Positions 53,395-61,409 of a stretch of DNA of 64,000 nucleotides are shown here, piece by piece (the first letter of the stretch is position 1; each line of letters opens with the position of its first letter). A model generated the notes under the pieces. The model searched no databases. It had not been told where the DNA came from and saw only the letters and a program-made list of their open reading frames with translations. A program made the translations under genes and the position numbers. Source of the DNA: Oceanobacter mangrovi (lineage in GTDB: Bacteria > Pseudomonadota > Gammaproteobacteria > Pseudomonadales > Oceanobacteraceae); the NCBI RefSeq assembly GCF_019740315.1, contig NZ_JAHXZR010000001.1, forward strand, positions 868,001 to 932,000, written 5' to 3'.

Positions 53395-54705
53395 ATGATG
53401 AACACTTTCGACAATACCGAAGCGCTGAACTACTACCGTGCCACCCAGAAATACGATCTGCGTTTTGCCCCGTTGCAGGACGATATCGAAGCGGATGTGG
53501 TGGTGATTGGTGGTGGCTTCTCCGGCATCAACACGGCGCTGGAACTGGCCGAGCAGGGGGTTACCAATATCGTGGTGCTGGAAGCCCGGGTATTGGGTTA
53601 TGGCGGCACCGGTCGTAACGGTGGCCAGATCATGGCAGGTATTGGTCACGACCTCGACAAGATCGAAAAACACGTTGGCTCCGAAGGTCTGAAGAACATC
53701 ATTGCGATCAGTAATGATGGCCAGAAAATCATTCGCGAACGTATCGCCCGCTACGATATCGACGCCGATTTCTGCCACGGTTATGCCTACATGGGGTTTA
53801 ACAAACGGCAGGAAAAAACCCTGGTGCAATGGGAGAAAGACTTCCGCGCCATGAGCCCGGATGACGACATTGAGCTGCTGACCGGCAGCGCTGTGAAGAC
53901 CGTGATTGGTTCCGATGCCTACAGCAGCTGTCTGAAGTACATGGGCGGTGGCCATGTGCATTCCCTTAACCTGCTGCTGGGGGAAGCGAAAGCGCTGGTG
54001 GGCTATGGCGCCCGCATTTATGAAAACAGCCAGGTGATTGCGGTGGAATACGGCGAGCGTGTCACCGTACGTACCGGCACCGGCTCGGTAAAAGCCAGCA
54101 AGATGCTGTGGGCCTGTGATTCCTGGCTGCAGGGCATGGAGCCTTACCTGCACCGCAAGACCATCAATACCCAGGCCTATCAAATGGCCACCGAAGTGCT
54201 GCCAGACAGCCTGATCGAGCAGATTTCACCGATTCGGGGTGCCTACAGTGATATCCGCCCGGTGATCGACTATTACCGCGTCACCAATGAAAACCGGCTG
54301 CTGTTTGGTGCTGCCACCGACTTTATCGAATACACCCCGACCGATCTGTTCGAGTGGAACCGCCAGCGCATGCTGAAGATTTTCCCCTATCTGAAAGACG
54401 TCAAAATCGACATGGCCTGGGGCGGCTGGATGGCGGTTGGTGAAAACCTGTTCCCGCAAATCGGCAAGCTGCCGGGTCAGCACAATGTCTTTTACGTGCA
54501 GGGCTACGCCGGCTTTGGCGTAACGCCAAGCCATATCGTCTGCAAGGTGCTGGCGGAAGGCATTCTCGGTGGGTCGGATCGTTATGACCTGATGAGCTCG
54601 GTGCCGCATATCGATATCTGGGGCAAGGATCATTTCCGCCGCGCCATTCTGAGTGCCGGTAAAACCTGGCACCAGTTATCCGGCTATTGGAACGGCCGCC
54701 GCTGA
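53395..54705 (+). CDS. PuuB-like FAD-dependent amine oxidase
   Basis: 436 residues of the DAO superfamily in the gamma-glutamylputrescine oxidoreductase group: ALNYYRATQKYDLRFAPLQDDIEADVVVIGGGFSGINTALELAEQG, TGRNGGQIMAGIGHDL, and C-terminal AWGGWMAVGENLFPQIGKLPG...FYVQGYAGFGVTPSH. It oxidises a primary or substituted amine to an aldehyde with hydrogen peroxide or quinone as acceptor. No gamma-glutamylputrescine synthetase (puuA) is nearby, so the actual substrate is open. The aldehyde dehydrogenase under a similar FeaR-like regulator (61410) is a plausible next step. ATG at 53395 or 53398. Confidence 0.87.
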   Translation: MMNTFDNTEALNYYRATQKYDLRFAPLQDDIEADVVVIGGGFSGINTALELAEQGVTNIVVLEARVLGYGGTGRNGGQIMAGIGHDLDKIEKHVGSEGLKNIIAISNDGQKIIRERIARYDIDADFCHGYAYMGFNKRQEKTLVQWEKDFRAMSPDDDIELLTGSAVKTVIGSDAYSSCLKYMGGGHVHSLNLLLGEAKALVGYGARIYENSQVIAVEYGERVTVRTGTGSVKASKMLWACDSWLQGMEPYLHRKTINTQAYQMATEVLPDSLIEQISPIRGAYSDIRPVIDYYRVTNENRLLFGAATDFIEYTPTDLFEWNRQRMLKIFPYLKDVKIDMAWGGWMAVGENLFPQIGKLPGQHNVFYVQGYAGFGVTPSHIVCKVLAEGILGGSDRYDLMSSVPHIDIWGKDHFRRAILSAGKTWHQLSGYWNGRR

Positions 54706-54829
54706 GTCAGGGTTGCTGACTCTGTTGTAACAAGCATTTTGCTGGTTTGGGGCTACTGATCAGGGCGTAGCCGACAGCAATATTTTTATTCGTGGCTTTA
54801 TAAGTGGCTGTACTGGCCAGGGGGGAGCT

Positions 54830-55321
54830 GTGCTTCCGAGTATCAAAACCATTGTTTATACATCGGATATTCGACCTGGTAGCCGACCGGCATTTCGTAT
54901 GGCGGTGGCACAGGCACTGGCTCATCAGGCACGGATTATTTTCCTCCATGCCTGCGAGCCGTTTGATTCTGAAATGCAGGACATGGTGCGTGATTATCTG
55001 CCTGAGCGTATCAGCAACCTGCACGCCGCCCGCATTCTGGAAAACCAGCATCAACGGGTACATCAGCGTATTGAAGCCTTTCTGCAGCAGGAACTTGAGG
55101 ACGGCCTGCAGTTGGCCGAGTCGCCACGCGTCGTCGTTCGTTCCGGCAAACCGGAACAAATCATCCTTGATGTGGCGAGGGAATTTAACGCCGAACTGAT
55201 TGTGATGGGCGACCGTGCGTCATCAACACTGTCGCGGCTGTTTCTGGGTTCTACCGCCCGCAACGTGATTCACCAAAGTCCGATCCCGGTACTCATCGTA
55301 CCGCTGGCAAGACCACAATAA
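54830..55321 (+). CDS. Universal stress protein (UspA family)
   Basis: 163 residues. The Usp fold is recognisable from IKTIVYTSDIRPGSRPAFRMAVAQALAHQARIIFLHACEP at the start and the ATP-binding motif IVMGDRASSTLSRLFLGSTARNVIHQSPIPVLIVP at the end (G-2x-G-9x-G(S/T) type). Starts with GTG at 54830 after GGGGGAG. It precedes the TctCBA transporter by 18 bases. Usp genes near TRAP/TTT transporters are a recurring pairing, and some bind nucleotides to modulate the transporter. Confidence 0.85.
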   Translation: MLPSIKTIVYTSDIRPGSRPAFRMAVAQALAHQARIIFLHACEPFDSEMQDMVRDYLPERISNLHAARILENQHQRVHQRIEAFLQQELEDGLQLAESPRVVVRSGKPEQIILDVAREFNAELIVMGDRASSTLSRLFLGSTARNVIHQSPIPVLIVPLARPQ

Positions 55322-55339
55322 CTCCGGAGAGACTAGCTC

Positions 55340-56287
55340 ATGCTCAAGATTGCAAAATACCTTGCACTGGCTGCTGTGGTGGCGGCCCCGCTGTCAGCGC
55401 CTTATGCAACGGCAGCGGATTACCCTAATCGTCCCGTCAAGTTTGTGGTGCCCTGGCCTCCAGGTGACCTCGAAGACGTACTGACCCGGGTGATTGCTGA
55501 AGAAATGGCCAGTGAAACCGGCAAGCCAGCGACCGTGGTGAACAAGCCGGGTGCCGGTGGTGTTGTTGGTGCTGCGGACGTTGCCCGTTCGCGCCCGGAT
55601 GGCCTGATGATTGGTTCCTTTGTGGCGGATCTGGTGACCACCCAGCTGATGTCTGGCAATGCCCCGTACGACCAGAATACCTTTGAGCCTGTTGGTATCT
55701 TCCTCGACTATCCGTTTGTGCTGGCCACCAAAGCCGATGCGCCATACAACAACATGGCGGAGCTGGCGGCCTACAGCAAAGCCCACAAGGTTTCACTGGG
55801 CCACTTTGGTTACCAGGCGCTGCCAACCGCAATCACCTACAAGGCAGCGGATCAGCAAGGCATTGTGTTCAGCTCCGATGCCGCCTTTGATGAAAACAAC
55901 TGCTCAACGCTGGCTAACGGCGATGCTGACGTGATCAACACCACCACACAGCTGATTCTGTCTTGTCTGGCTTCCGGCGAGGTCAAACTGCTGGCGTCGC
56001 TGACCCGTGACCGGCTGTCGATTGCCCCGGATGTTGCCACGCTGAAGGAACAAACCGGGGTGGCGCAGACCACCTGGAATGGCCTGTTCGTGAAAAAAGG
56101 CACGCCTGAAGCCATCAAACAAAAGATCGCCGCCATTGCTGAAAAAGCCCTGCAGCGCGATGAGGCCAAAAATCTCAGTGCCAATACCGGCGCTGGCGTT
56201 TACTGGATTGGTGGCAAGGATGCCGAGCAAGTGATTGCCGACGACTACGCCAATGCCCAATCCCTGATGCAATACATCAATCGCTAA
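55340..56287 (+). CDS. tctC: Tripartite tricarboxylate transporter substrate-binding protein (TctC/Bug family)
   Basis: 315 residues with signal peptide MLKIAKYLALAAVVAAPLSAPYATA. The mature protein begins ADYPNRPVKFVVPWPPGDLEDVLTRVIAEEM, the Bug-family hallmark (normally PWPPGGxxD), with VVNKPGAGGVVGAADVARSRPDG. It captures a carboxylic acid in the periplasm. A hairpin with a T run separates it from tctB, which would give more binding protein than permease. Confidence 0.9.
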   Translation: MLKIAKYLALAAVVAAPLSAPYATAADYPNRPVKFVVPWPPGDLEDVLTRVIAEEMASETGKPATVVNKPGAGGVVGAADVARSRPDGLMIGSFVADLVTTQLMSGNAPYDQNTFEPVGIFLDYPFVLATKADAPYNNMAELAAYSKAHKVSLGHFGYQALPTAITYKAADQQGIVFSSDAAFDENNCSTLANGDADVINTTTQLILSCLASGEVKLLASLTRDRLSIAPDVATLKEQTGVAQTTWNGLFVKKGTPEAIKQKIAAIAEKALQRDEAKNLSANTGAGVYWIGGKDAEQVIADDYANAQSLMQYINR

Positions 56288-56322
56288 CCATCTCACCATT
56301 TCCAGTAGTCAGTCCGGCGGCC

Positions 56323-56379
56323 AGACCAGCACTGGCTGGCTACTGGTCTTTTTTCGACCATCTGACCGGTGGTCGAAAA
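56323..56379 (+). terminator. Attenuating terminator and hairpin between tctC and tctB
   Basis: AGACCAG (56323-56329), 13-base loop, CTGGTCT (56343-56349) then six T residues: a plausible partial terminator. An overlapping perfect 10-bp hairpin TTTTCGACCA/TGGTCGAAAA (56351-56379) follows and could serve as an alternative, antiterminating structure. Confidence 0.65.
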
Positions 56380-56409
56380 CGCACAATGGCTTGTTGGACG
56401 GAAATCAAA

Positions 56410-57054
56410 GTGGCAACCCAATCGACTACCAAAGAAATTTACCCTGCTGAGCCGCCGGAGCCTGCCGCACCGGAACTGCAGGCTGTGCAGGAACCGCTGG
56501 CAGCGCCGGGAGCTGGCATTTATCTGCTGTTATTGCTGCTCGGCACCGTGCTGCTGGCGCTCTTGCCGTGGCAGGCCAGCTGGATCGACACCAGCAAGGG
56601 TTGGTACATCCAGCCGATGATTGGCAGCAGTCTGGGGCTCGTCATCATGACGCTGTTTGCGGCCCTGCGGGTTGGTCAGGCTGCGCGGCGGGTGCTGGCA
56701 GACCGGGCCCAATCAGACCGGGCAGGGCAAACCAGCATGCGGCCAGACAACCTGATTAATCAGCTGGCCTGCGTGGTGCTGGGCTATCGCACCGCCATCA
56801 TCTGCGGCCTGCTGTTCCTGTTGTATATCGAATCACTGTCGGTCGTGGGTTTTACGCTGTCGACGCTGCTGTTTATCACCACCTTGCTGTTGTTGAGTCG
56901 TTTGCTGAACCGTTTCTGGTTGCTGATGGCAGTGCTGGCAACCGCCATGATGGTGTTGGTATTCCGGGTTGGCGTCAGCGTCTGGATGCCGGATGTCTGG
57001 CTCTATGGTCTGTTACCTGACCAACTGGCGGACTTCGCCAATATGTATCTTTAG
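56410..57054 (+). CDS. tctB: Tripartite tricarboxylate transporter small permease (TctB family)
   Basis: About 214 residues: a 40-residue hydrophilic Glu/Pro-rich tail, then four hydrophobic spans (about 38-56, 69-88, 125-147, 150-195). The small membrane subunit of TTT systems. GTG at 56410 has GGA 7 bases upstream; an ATG at 56386 is the alternative. It lies 11 bases from tctA with GGAGG in the gap. Confidence 0.85.
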   Translation: MATQSTTKEIYPAEPPEPAAPELQAVQEPLAAPGAGIYLLLLLLGTVLLALLPWQASWIDTSKGWYIQPMIGSSLGLVIMTLFAALRVGQAARRVLADRAQSDRAGQTSMRPDNLINQLACVVLGYRTAIICGLLFLLYIESLSVVGFTLSTLLFITTLLLLSRLLNRFWLLMAVLATAMMVLVFRVGVSVWMPDVWLYGLLPDQLADFANMYL

Positions 57055-57065
57055 GAGGTCGCCGG

Positions 57066-58562
57066 ATGGATACCTTGTTATTGGGGCTGCATGAAATTTC
57101 TGCCCTCAACGTGCTGTTGGCGATTGTGCTGGGAGCGCTGATTGGCGTCACCATTGGCTCGATTCCGGGGCTGGAACCTGCCGGTGTGATGGCGATTCTG
57201 TTGCCGCTGACGTTCTCGATGGAACCCCTGGCAGGCGTTTCCCTGCTGCTTGGTGTTTATGGCGGAGCCTGGTATGGCGGCGCTATTCCGGCAATTTTAA
57301 TGAACACGCCGGGTACGCCGGTGGCGGTGCTGACGACCTATGATGGCTATCCGATGGCACAGCGCGGGCAAGGTAAAAAAGCCCTGTCGATTGCCTATAC
57401 CTCGTCATTTGTTGGTGGCCTGATCAGCATCTTCTCACTGGTTACCCTGGCACCGACACTGTCGCAAGTGGCGCTGTTATTTGGCTCCGCCGAGTTCGCC
57501 ATGCTGGCGGCGCTGGGGATGATTTTTGTGGTATTGGCCCACCGTAAACACGTGGTAGAGGCCGCCATGATGCTGGGGCTGGGGATTTTCCTCGGCACCA
57601 TAGGGATCGATCGCTCGTTCAGTTCGCAGGTTTACACCTTTGGTGAAGTCTGGCTGCTCAACGGCATTCCACTGGTGCCTGCGGTGATCGGTTTGTTCGC
57701 CATGTCACAGGCATTTGTGTTGCTGTCGCAGCGTGGTCAGGATGCTTCTCGCACCAAGCTGGAAGGCGAGGGCATGTTTGCCGGCGTCTGGATTCTGTTC
57801 AAACACAAGGTGACGGTGATTCGCTCAGCCGCGCTGGGCGTGGTGATGGGGCTGTTGCCGGGCGTCGGCGAGTTTGGCTCGCAGTTTTTCTCCTACACAC
57901 TGGCGCAGAAATTCTCCAAAACACCCGAACAATTCGGCAATGGTGCCGAGGAAGGCATCATCGCATCGGAGACCTCCAACAACGCGGTGACGGCCTCGGT
58001 GATGATTCCACTGCTGGCATTCGGGATTCCCGCCGATGCCCTGATGGCGATGCTGTTGGCGGTGTTTATGGTGCACAACTACATTCCTGGCCCAACCTTG
58101 TTTAGCGAGCGGCCGGAGTTTATCGCCGGACTGTATTTGTCATTGCTGCTGATGAACATCGTGGTGTTCCTCTACCTGACCTTTGCCACCCGCTGGATTG
58201 TTAACCTGACCCGCATTCGAGGCCGCTTTATCGGCGCCTGTATTCTGGTGCTTGGCTTTATTGGTGCTTACAGCCAGAACTACCAGTTCTCGGATGCGCT
58301 GATTGCGCTGGGCTTTGCCGTGTTCGGCTATGTGCTGCGCCGTAACGACATTCCGGCAGTGCCGATTATTCTGGGACTGGTGTTAGGGCCGGTGTTCCTA
58401 ACCCGCTTCCGTCAGGCGATGGGCGTGGCTGATGGCGACATGAGCATTTTTGTCAGTCGGCCAATCAGCCTGGTGTTGCTGGCCTTGATTGTGTTGTCGA
58501 TCGGGGTGTTTGTTGCCAGTCAGCTGCGCAGCCGATCGCCGTCGCCAGTTTCTCAATCGTAA
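57066..58562 (+). CDS. tctA: Tripartite tricarboxylate transporter large permease (TctA family)
   Basis: 498 residues with about 12 hydrophobic spans. Family signatures: GVTIGSIPGLEPAGVMAILLPLTFSMEP, GGAWYGGAIPAILMNTPGTPVAVLTTYDGYPMA, and EEGIIASETSNNAVTASVMIPLLAFGIPADALMAMLL. It is the translocating subunit, ion-coupled. It closes the cluster begun by the cupin gene and is followed by a strong terminator. Confidence 0.93.
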   Translation: MDTLLLGLHEISALNVLLAIVLGALIGVTIGSIPGLEPAGVMAILLPLTFSMEPLAGVSLLLGVYGGAWYGGAIPAILMNTPGTPVAVLTTYDGYPMAQRGQGKKALSIAYTSSFVGGLISIFSLVTLAPTLSQVALLFGSAEFAMLAALGMIFVVLAHRKHVVEAAMMLGLGIFLGTIGIDRSFSSQVYTFGEVWLLNGIPLVPAVIGLFAMSQAFVLLSQRGQDASRTKLEGEGMFAGVWILFKHKVTVIRSAALGVVMGLLPGVGEFGSQFFSYTLAQKFSKTPEQFGNGAEEGIIASETSNNAVTASVMIPLLAFGIPADALMAMLLAVFMVHNYIPGPTLFSERPEFIAGLYLSLLLMNIVVFLYLTFATRWIVNLTRIRGRFIGACILVLGFIGAYSQNYQFSDALIALGFAVFGYVLRRNDIPAVPIILGLVLGPVFLTRFRQAMGVADGDMSIFVSRPISLVLLALIVLSIGVFVASQLRSRSPSPVSQS

Positions 58563-58635
58563 ATCATGAACCGGAACGGTAGCAGCCTACGGGATGTGGA
58601 GTTTTTAATCGAAGTTGAAGGCTATTGTTTTGAAC

Positions 58636-58671
58636 AGAAGAGCCCGGGTAAATCTGCTACCGGGCTCTTCT
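58636..58671. terminator. Intrinsic terminator after tctA
   Basis: Perfect 12-bp inverted repeat AGAAGAGCCCGG (58636-58647), 12-base loop, CCGGGCTCTTCT (58660-58671). It lies between convergent genes and may act on both. Confidence 0.85.
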
Positions 58672-58687
58672 GAGAGGCTGGGAATAT

Positions 58688-59461
58688 CTATTGACAGGGC
58701 AAAAATACAATATAGTCCTCACCACGGTTCCACGAGCTTAAATACCCTTTGATGTAGAAGCTTTCATTTGAAGCAAACTCGTCGTAAGCAGCAACAATAG
58801 TAGGGGCATCTTTGTCGCTTTTTAGTCCACATACCGGTTGGCTGTCTTGATAAAATTCAGGATGAAGCAATTTTATAACTTTGTTTTGAATATGCCTATT
58901 GTCCAGTAAATTCTTGATGCCGGCCTCAAAATCGGATATGTAAACGGCGTGGTAGTAGTGCATAAATGCGATACAACGGCCTCCATGATTTGTAATATTC
59001 GCTATTAAATCGGTCATGAATATATTTCTGGCTAAATGGGAGCTTTGTTTGCAAGTACCATCAGATAGTTGTTTGGAATTACATGTGTCATATTGTTGAT
59101 GTTGGTCGTAAGGCAAGTCCAGGCCAATGATTTTTATTCCAAGGGATCGAGCTTTTTCGATGATTTTGAAATATAAAACACTGTTGCTGCCATTTCCCCA
59201 GGACCAGTTCTCTTCTAAAAATTCTGCCAGTTCTTTACTGCCACTGGCAGTATTACTGAATTTGTTCAGTTCTGATTGAAGGTTTGCGGGAAACATTTCC
59301 ATTCCAAGATGCGTAAACCCTCGCCTTTTGAGTTCTGGTAGTGCCTTAAGGAATTCTATTTTGTATATATTGGTGTTATGAGATACCTCACCAAATATTG
59401 CGACCTCGATATTTCTGGGAAGCATTTCCTGATAGTTCACCGGGCGTCTTGTTTCCAGCAT
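58688..59461 (-). CDS. ChaN/TIKI-superfamily protein
   Basis: 257 residues. The N-terminal region VAIFGEVSHNTNIYKIEFLKALPELKRRGFTHLGMEMFPANLQSELNKF shows the pattern of ChaN-like/TIKI proteins (GE-x-H near the start, then GxEMF and Q-x-x-L). A later IAFMHYYHAVYIS holds further histidines. ChaN binds heme; TIKI/EreA relatives are hydrolases. No signal peptide is obvious. Codon use is AT-richer than neighbours, pointing to transfer. It forms an operon with the small secreted protein gene 26 bases upstream. Confidence 0.65.
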   Translation of the reverse strand: MLETRRPVNYQEMLPRNIEVAIFGEVSHNTNIYKIEFLKALPELKRRGFTHLGMEMFPANLQSELNKFSNTASGSKELAEFLEENWSWGNGSNSVLYFKIIEKARSLGIKIIGLDLPYDQHQQYDTCNSKQLSDGTCKQSSHLARNIFMTDLIANITNHGGRCIAFMHYYHAVYISDFEAGIKNLLDNRHIQNKVIKLLHPEFYQDSQPVCGLKSDKDAPTIVAAYDEFASNESFYIKGYLSSWNRGEDYIVFLPCQ

Positions 59462-59487
59462 TTCACTATTCCTTTTGTCTTTTCCAT

Positions 59488-59877
59488 TTATTGAGGCCCC
59501 AGGATTTTCATAATATAAAGACCGTAGGAGTCACCCGCTTTCGCAGCCATGGAACACCAGTTCATGACGTCGGGTGTGTCCATAATCTGGAAATGAAGTC
59601 TGCAAATATTGCCGAGAGATTCAGAAGATGGCTGATCTACCGGTTGATTTGGCTCCGAGGTGTTTGAAAACTGCTTCAGTATCTCTTGCGCTTCTATATT
59701 TCCTTGCCTGGATGACAGAGAACACCAGCGTTGTACACCATTGAGGTCATGAATGCTGGCATGAGCCTGGCAGAGTTCAGCAACAGGCTGTTTTAATAAC
59801 GGCCCTGCATATGAAGTAGAAATAGCCGGAAGAAATAACGCGAGCGTAAACAAACGCCGTTTTGAATATCTATCCAT
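59488..59877 (-). CDS. Small secreted protein with Sel1-like repeats
   Basis: 129 residues with a signal peptide (MDRYSKRRLFTLALFLPAISTSYA). The mature part contains two related modules, each with a Cys pair: ELCQAHASIHDLNGVQRWCSLSSRQGNIEAQEIL and NICRLHFQIMDTPDVMNWCSMAAKAGDSYGLYIM, which resemble Sel1/TPR-like repeats with a possible disulfide per repeat. Function unknown. AT-rich like the gene downstream. Confidence 0.6.
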   Translation of the reverse strand: MDRYSKRRLFTLALFLPAISTSYAGPLLKQPVAELCQAHASIHDLNGVQRWCSLSSRQGNIEAQEILKQFSNTSEPNQPVDQPSSESLGNICRLHFQIMDTPDVMNWCSMAAKAGDSYGLYIMKILGPQ

Positions 59878-60077
59878 GATGATCCTGAGGCTGGCAGCAG
59901 AGGCAGCAAGATAAATCCATGATGGTAACGGATGTTGTGACAGCTATAACAATTCCTGCCAGGTTGGTGCCTTAATTCTGATTTTGAGCAAACTGTCACG
60001 TATTACAGATATCCCGAAACAAGGTTGTTGCAACCGAACATTAACGAGCGTTGGGATATCTATTTATTGAACAGTTC

Positions 60078-61100
60078 CTACCCTTGGCTGCTGCTGCGTT
60101 GACGGGTTTCAGTCGGGCTTTCGCCATAGGCGCTGCGGTAGCTGCGGGAAAAATGGGCGGAATGATTGAAACCCCAGCGGAAAGCAATTTCACTGATGGT
60201 CAGTTGCTGGTTGGACGGGTCTTGCAAGGCTTCTCGGCAGCGTTGCAGCCGCTCATGCCAGATAAAGCGGCTGACGGTGGTGTCGTCCAGTTCGAATGCC
60301 CGCGCCAGTTGACGCCGGGAGGTATGCAGCTCGTGGCTGAGGCGCTCCAGCGACAGGTCTTCGAGTTGCAGGTTATTGCGAATCCACTGCTGACTGCGTA
60401 ACAGCAGGTCATTGAGGCTGCGGTTATGGCCGGGCCGCTGTTGTTGATGCAGCAGTCCATAAAGTTCATCGAGCATCAGCCGCGCCAGCTGATCGGCCCG
60501 GGTTTGTGAATTGCCATCCAGATTGTGCGCCTGTTGCAGTAACCGAAACAGTTCCTGGCTGCTGTAGCCTCCGTGGTTGTGGTTACGGTCGAGCCGGATA
60601 ATGTCTTTTTGATCCCAGCTGCCAAAACTCTCTTGTAACAACGAGTGGGGGATATCCACCACCACCATATCCATCGGCTGCTGGAACCCCTGGGCATAGG
60701 GCCGCACCGTGTTGTAGATCACCACATCGCCGGGCCCGTGACGGCTGCATTCGGTGCCCTGATAGGCAAAGCCGTCGCCTTCCAGCATCAGGCACATAAA
60801 GGCCGATTCGCGATCATCCTTGCGAATATTGTCGAGGCTGCGCTGAATCGAATGGCGACTGGCCTGAATCCGGTTGAGCGTCAGTCCACCGAGCTGTCGG
60901 ACCGTCAGATCGGCATCAATGCCACACTCCGGCTCGTCGGGGCAATCCAGGTTGATCATCTGGCTGTTGATGCAGTCGACCCAGAAGTCGGCTTTCTGCC
61001 TGGCAGGCAAATGACGGGTGCTGAAATGCGCGCGGCAGCCGGCCTTTGGCAGTGGCTGTGAGCGTGTTGGCGAGGCTGTTTGGGAGTGTGTGGCTGACAT
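60078..61100 (-). CDS. FeaR-like AraC-family regulator
   Basis: 340 residues from the ATG at 61100 (an in-frame opening to 61226 exists). The N-terminal sensing domain belongs to the same AraC_binding_2/FeaR-like class (ADFWVDCINSQMINLDC; GPGDVVIYNTVRPYAQGF). The C-terminal part carries LERLSHELHTSRRQLARAFELDDTTVSRFIWHERLQRC and EIAFRWGFNHSAHFSRSYRSAYGESPTETR. It is divergent from an aldehyde dehydrogenase gene, just as feaR neighbours feaB in E. coli. The N-terminal 25 residues are low complexity. Confidence 0.88.
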   Translation of the reverse strand: MSATHSQTASPTRSQPLPKAGCRAHFSTRHLPARQKADFWVDCINSQMINLDCPDEPECGIDADLTVRQLGGLTLNRIQASRHSIQRSLDNIRKDDRESAFMCLMLEGDGFAYQGTECSRHGPGDVVIYNTVRPYAQGFQQPMDMVVVDIPHSLLQESFGSWDQKDIIRLDRNHNHGGYSSQELFRLLQQAHNLDGNSQTRADQLARLMLDELYGLLHQQQRPGHNRSLNDLLLRSQQWIRNNLQLEDLSLERLSHELHTSRRQLARAFELDDTTVSRFIWHERLQRCREALQDPSNQQLTISEIAFRWGFNHSAHFSRSYRSAYGESPTETRQRSSSQG

Positions 61101-61310
61101 AGGAATACCCGGAATTATTATTGTATTTGGCACAGGGCGGCGTTGGTTGTGGTGTTCGATCCGTCCTGCTTCAACCGCTGGTACTAATTTAATAAATATA
61201 TTAAGTTTTTTGAAGGGGCGCGCCACCTGACTGTCTTGTCTGGACCTCTGTCTGGATTCGCGGCTGGGCTACAGGCAGGATCGAGACGCGGCCAGAGTGG
61301 ATCTGGCCGC

Positions 61311-61347
61311 TGTCAGCCTCAATCAAGCTGCTGTCAGCCTCGATCAA
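61311..61347 (+). promoter_or_regulatory. Direct-repeat operator, FeaR type
   Basis: TGTCA-N8-CAA at 61311-61326 and again at 61332-61347, a 21-bp period, inside a longer 21-bp tandem duplication (GCTGTCAGCCTCRATCAAGC). It ends 63 bases before the aldehyde dehydrogenase start, a position suited to activation. Same architecture as at 51173-51209. Confidence 0.65.
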
Positions 61348-61409
61348 GCATTGAGAGCCCGATCCGCCCAATAATCCGGCTATTACAACAATAACTCCGG
61401 AGATCCGGC

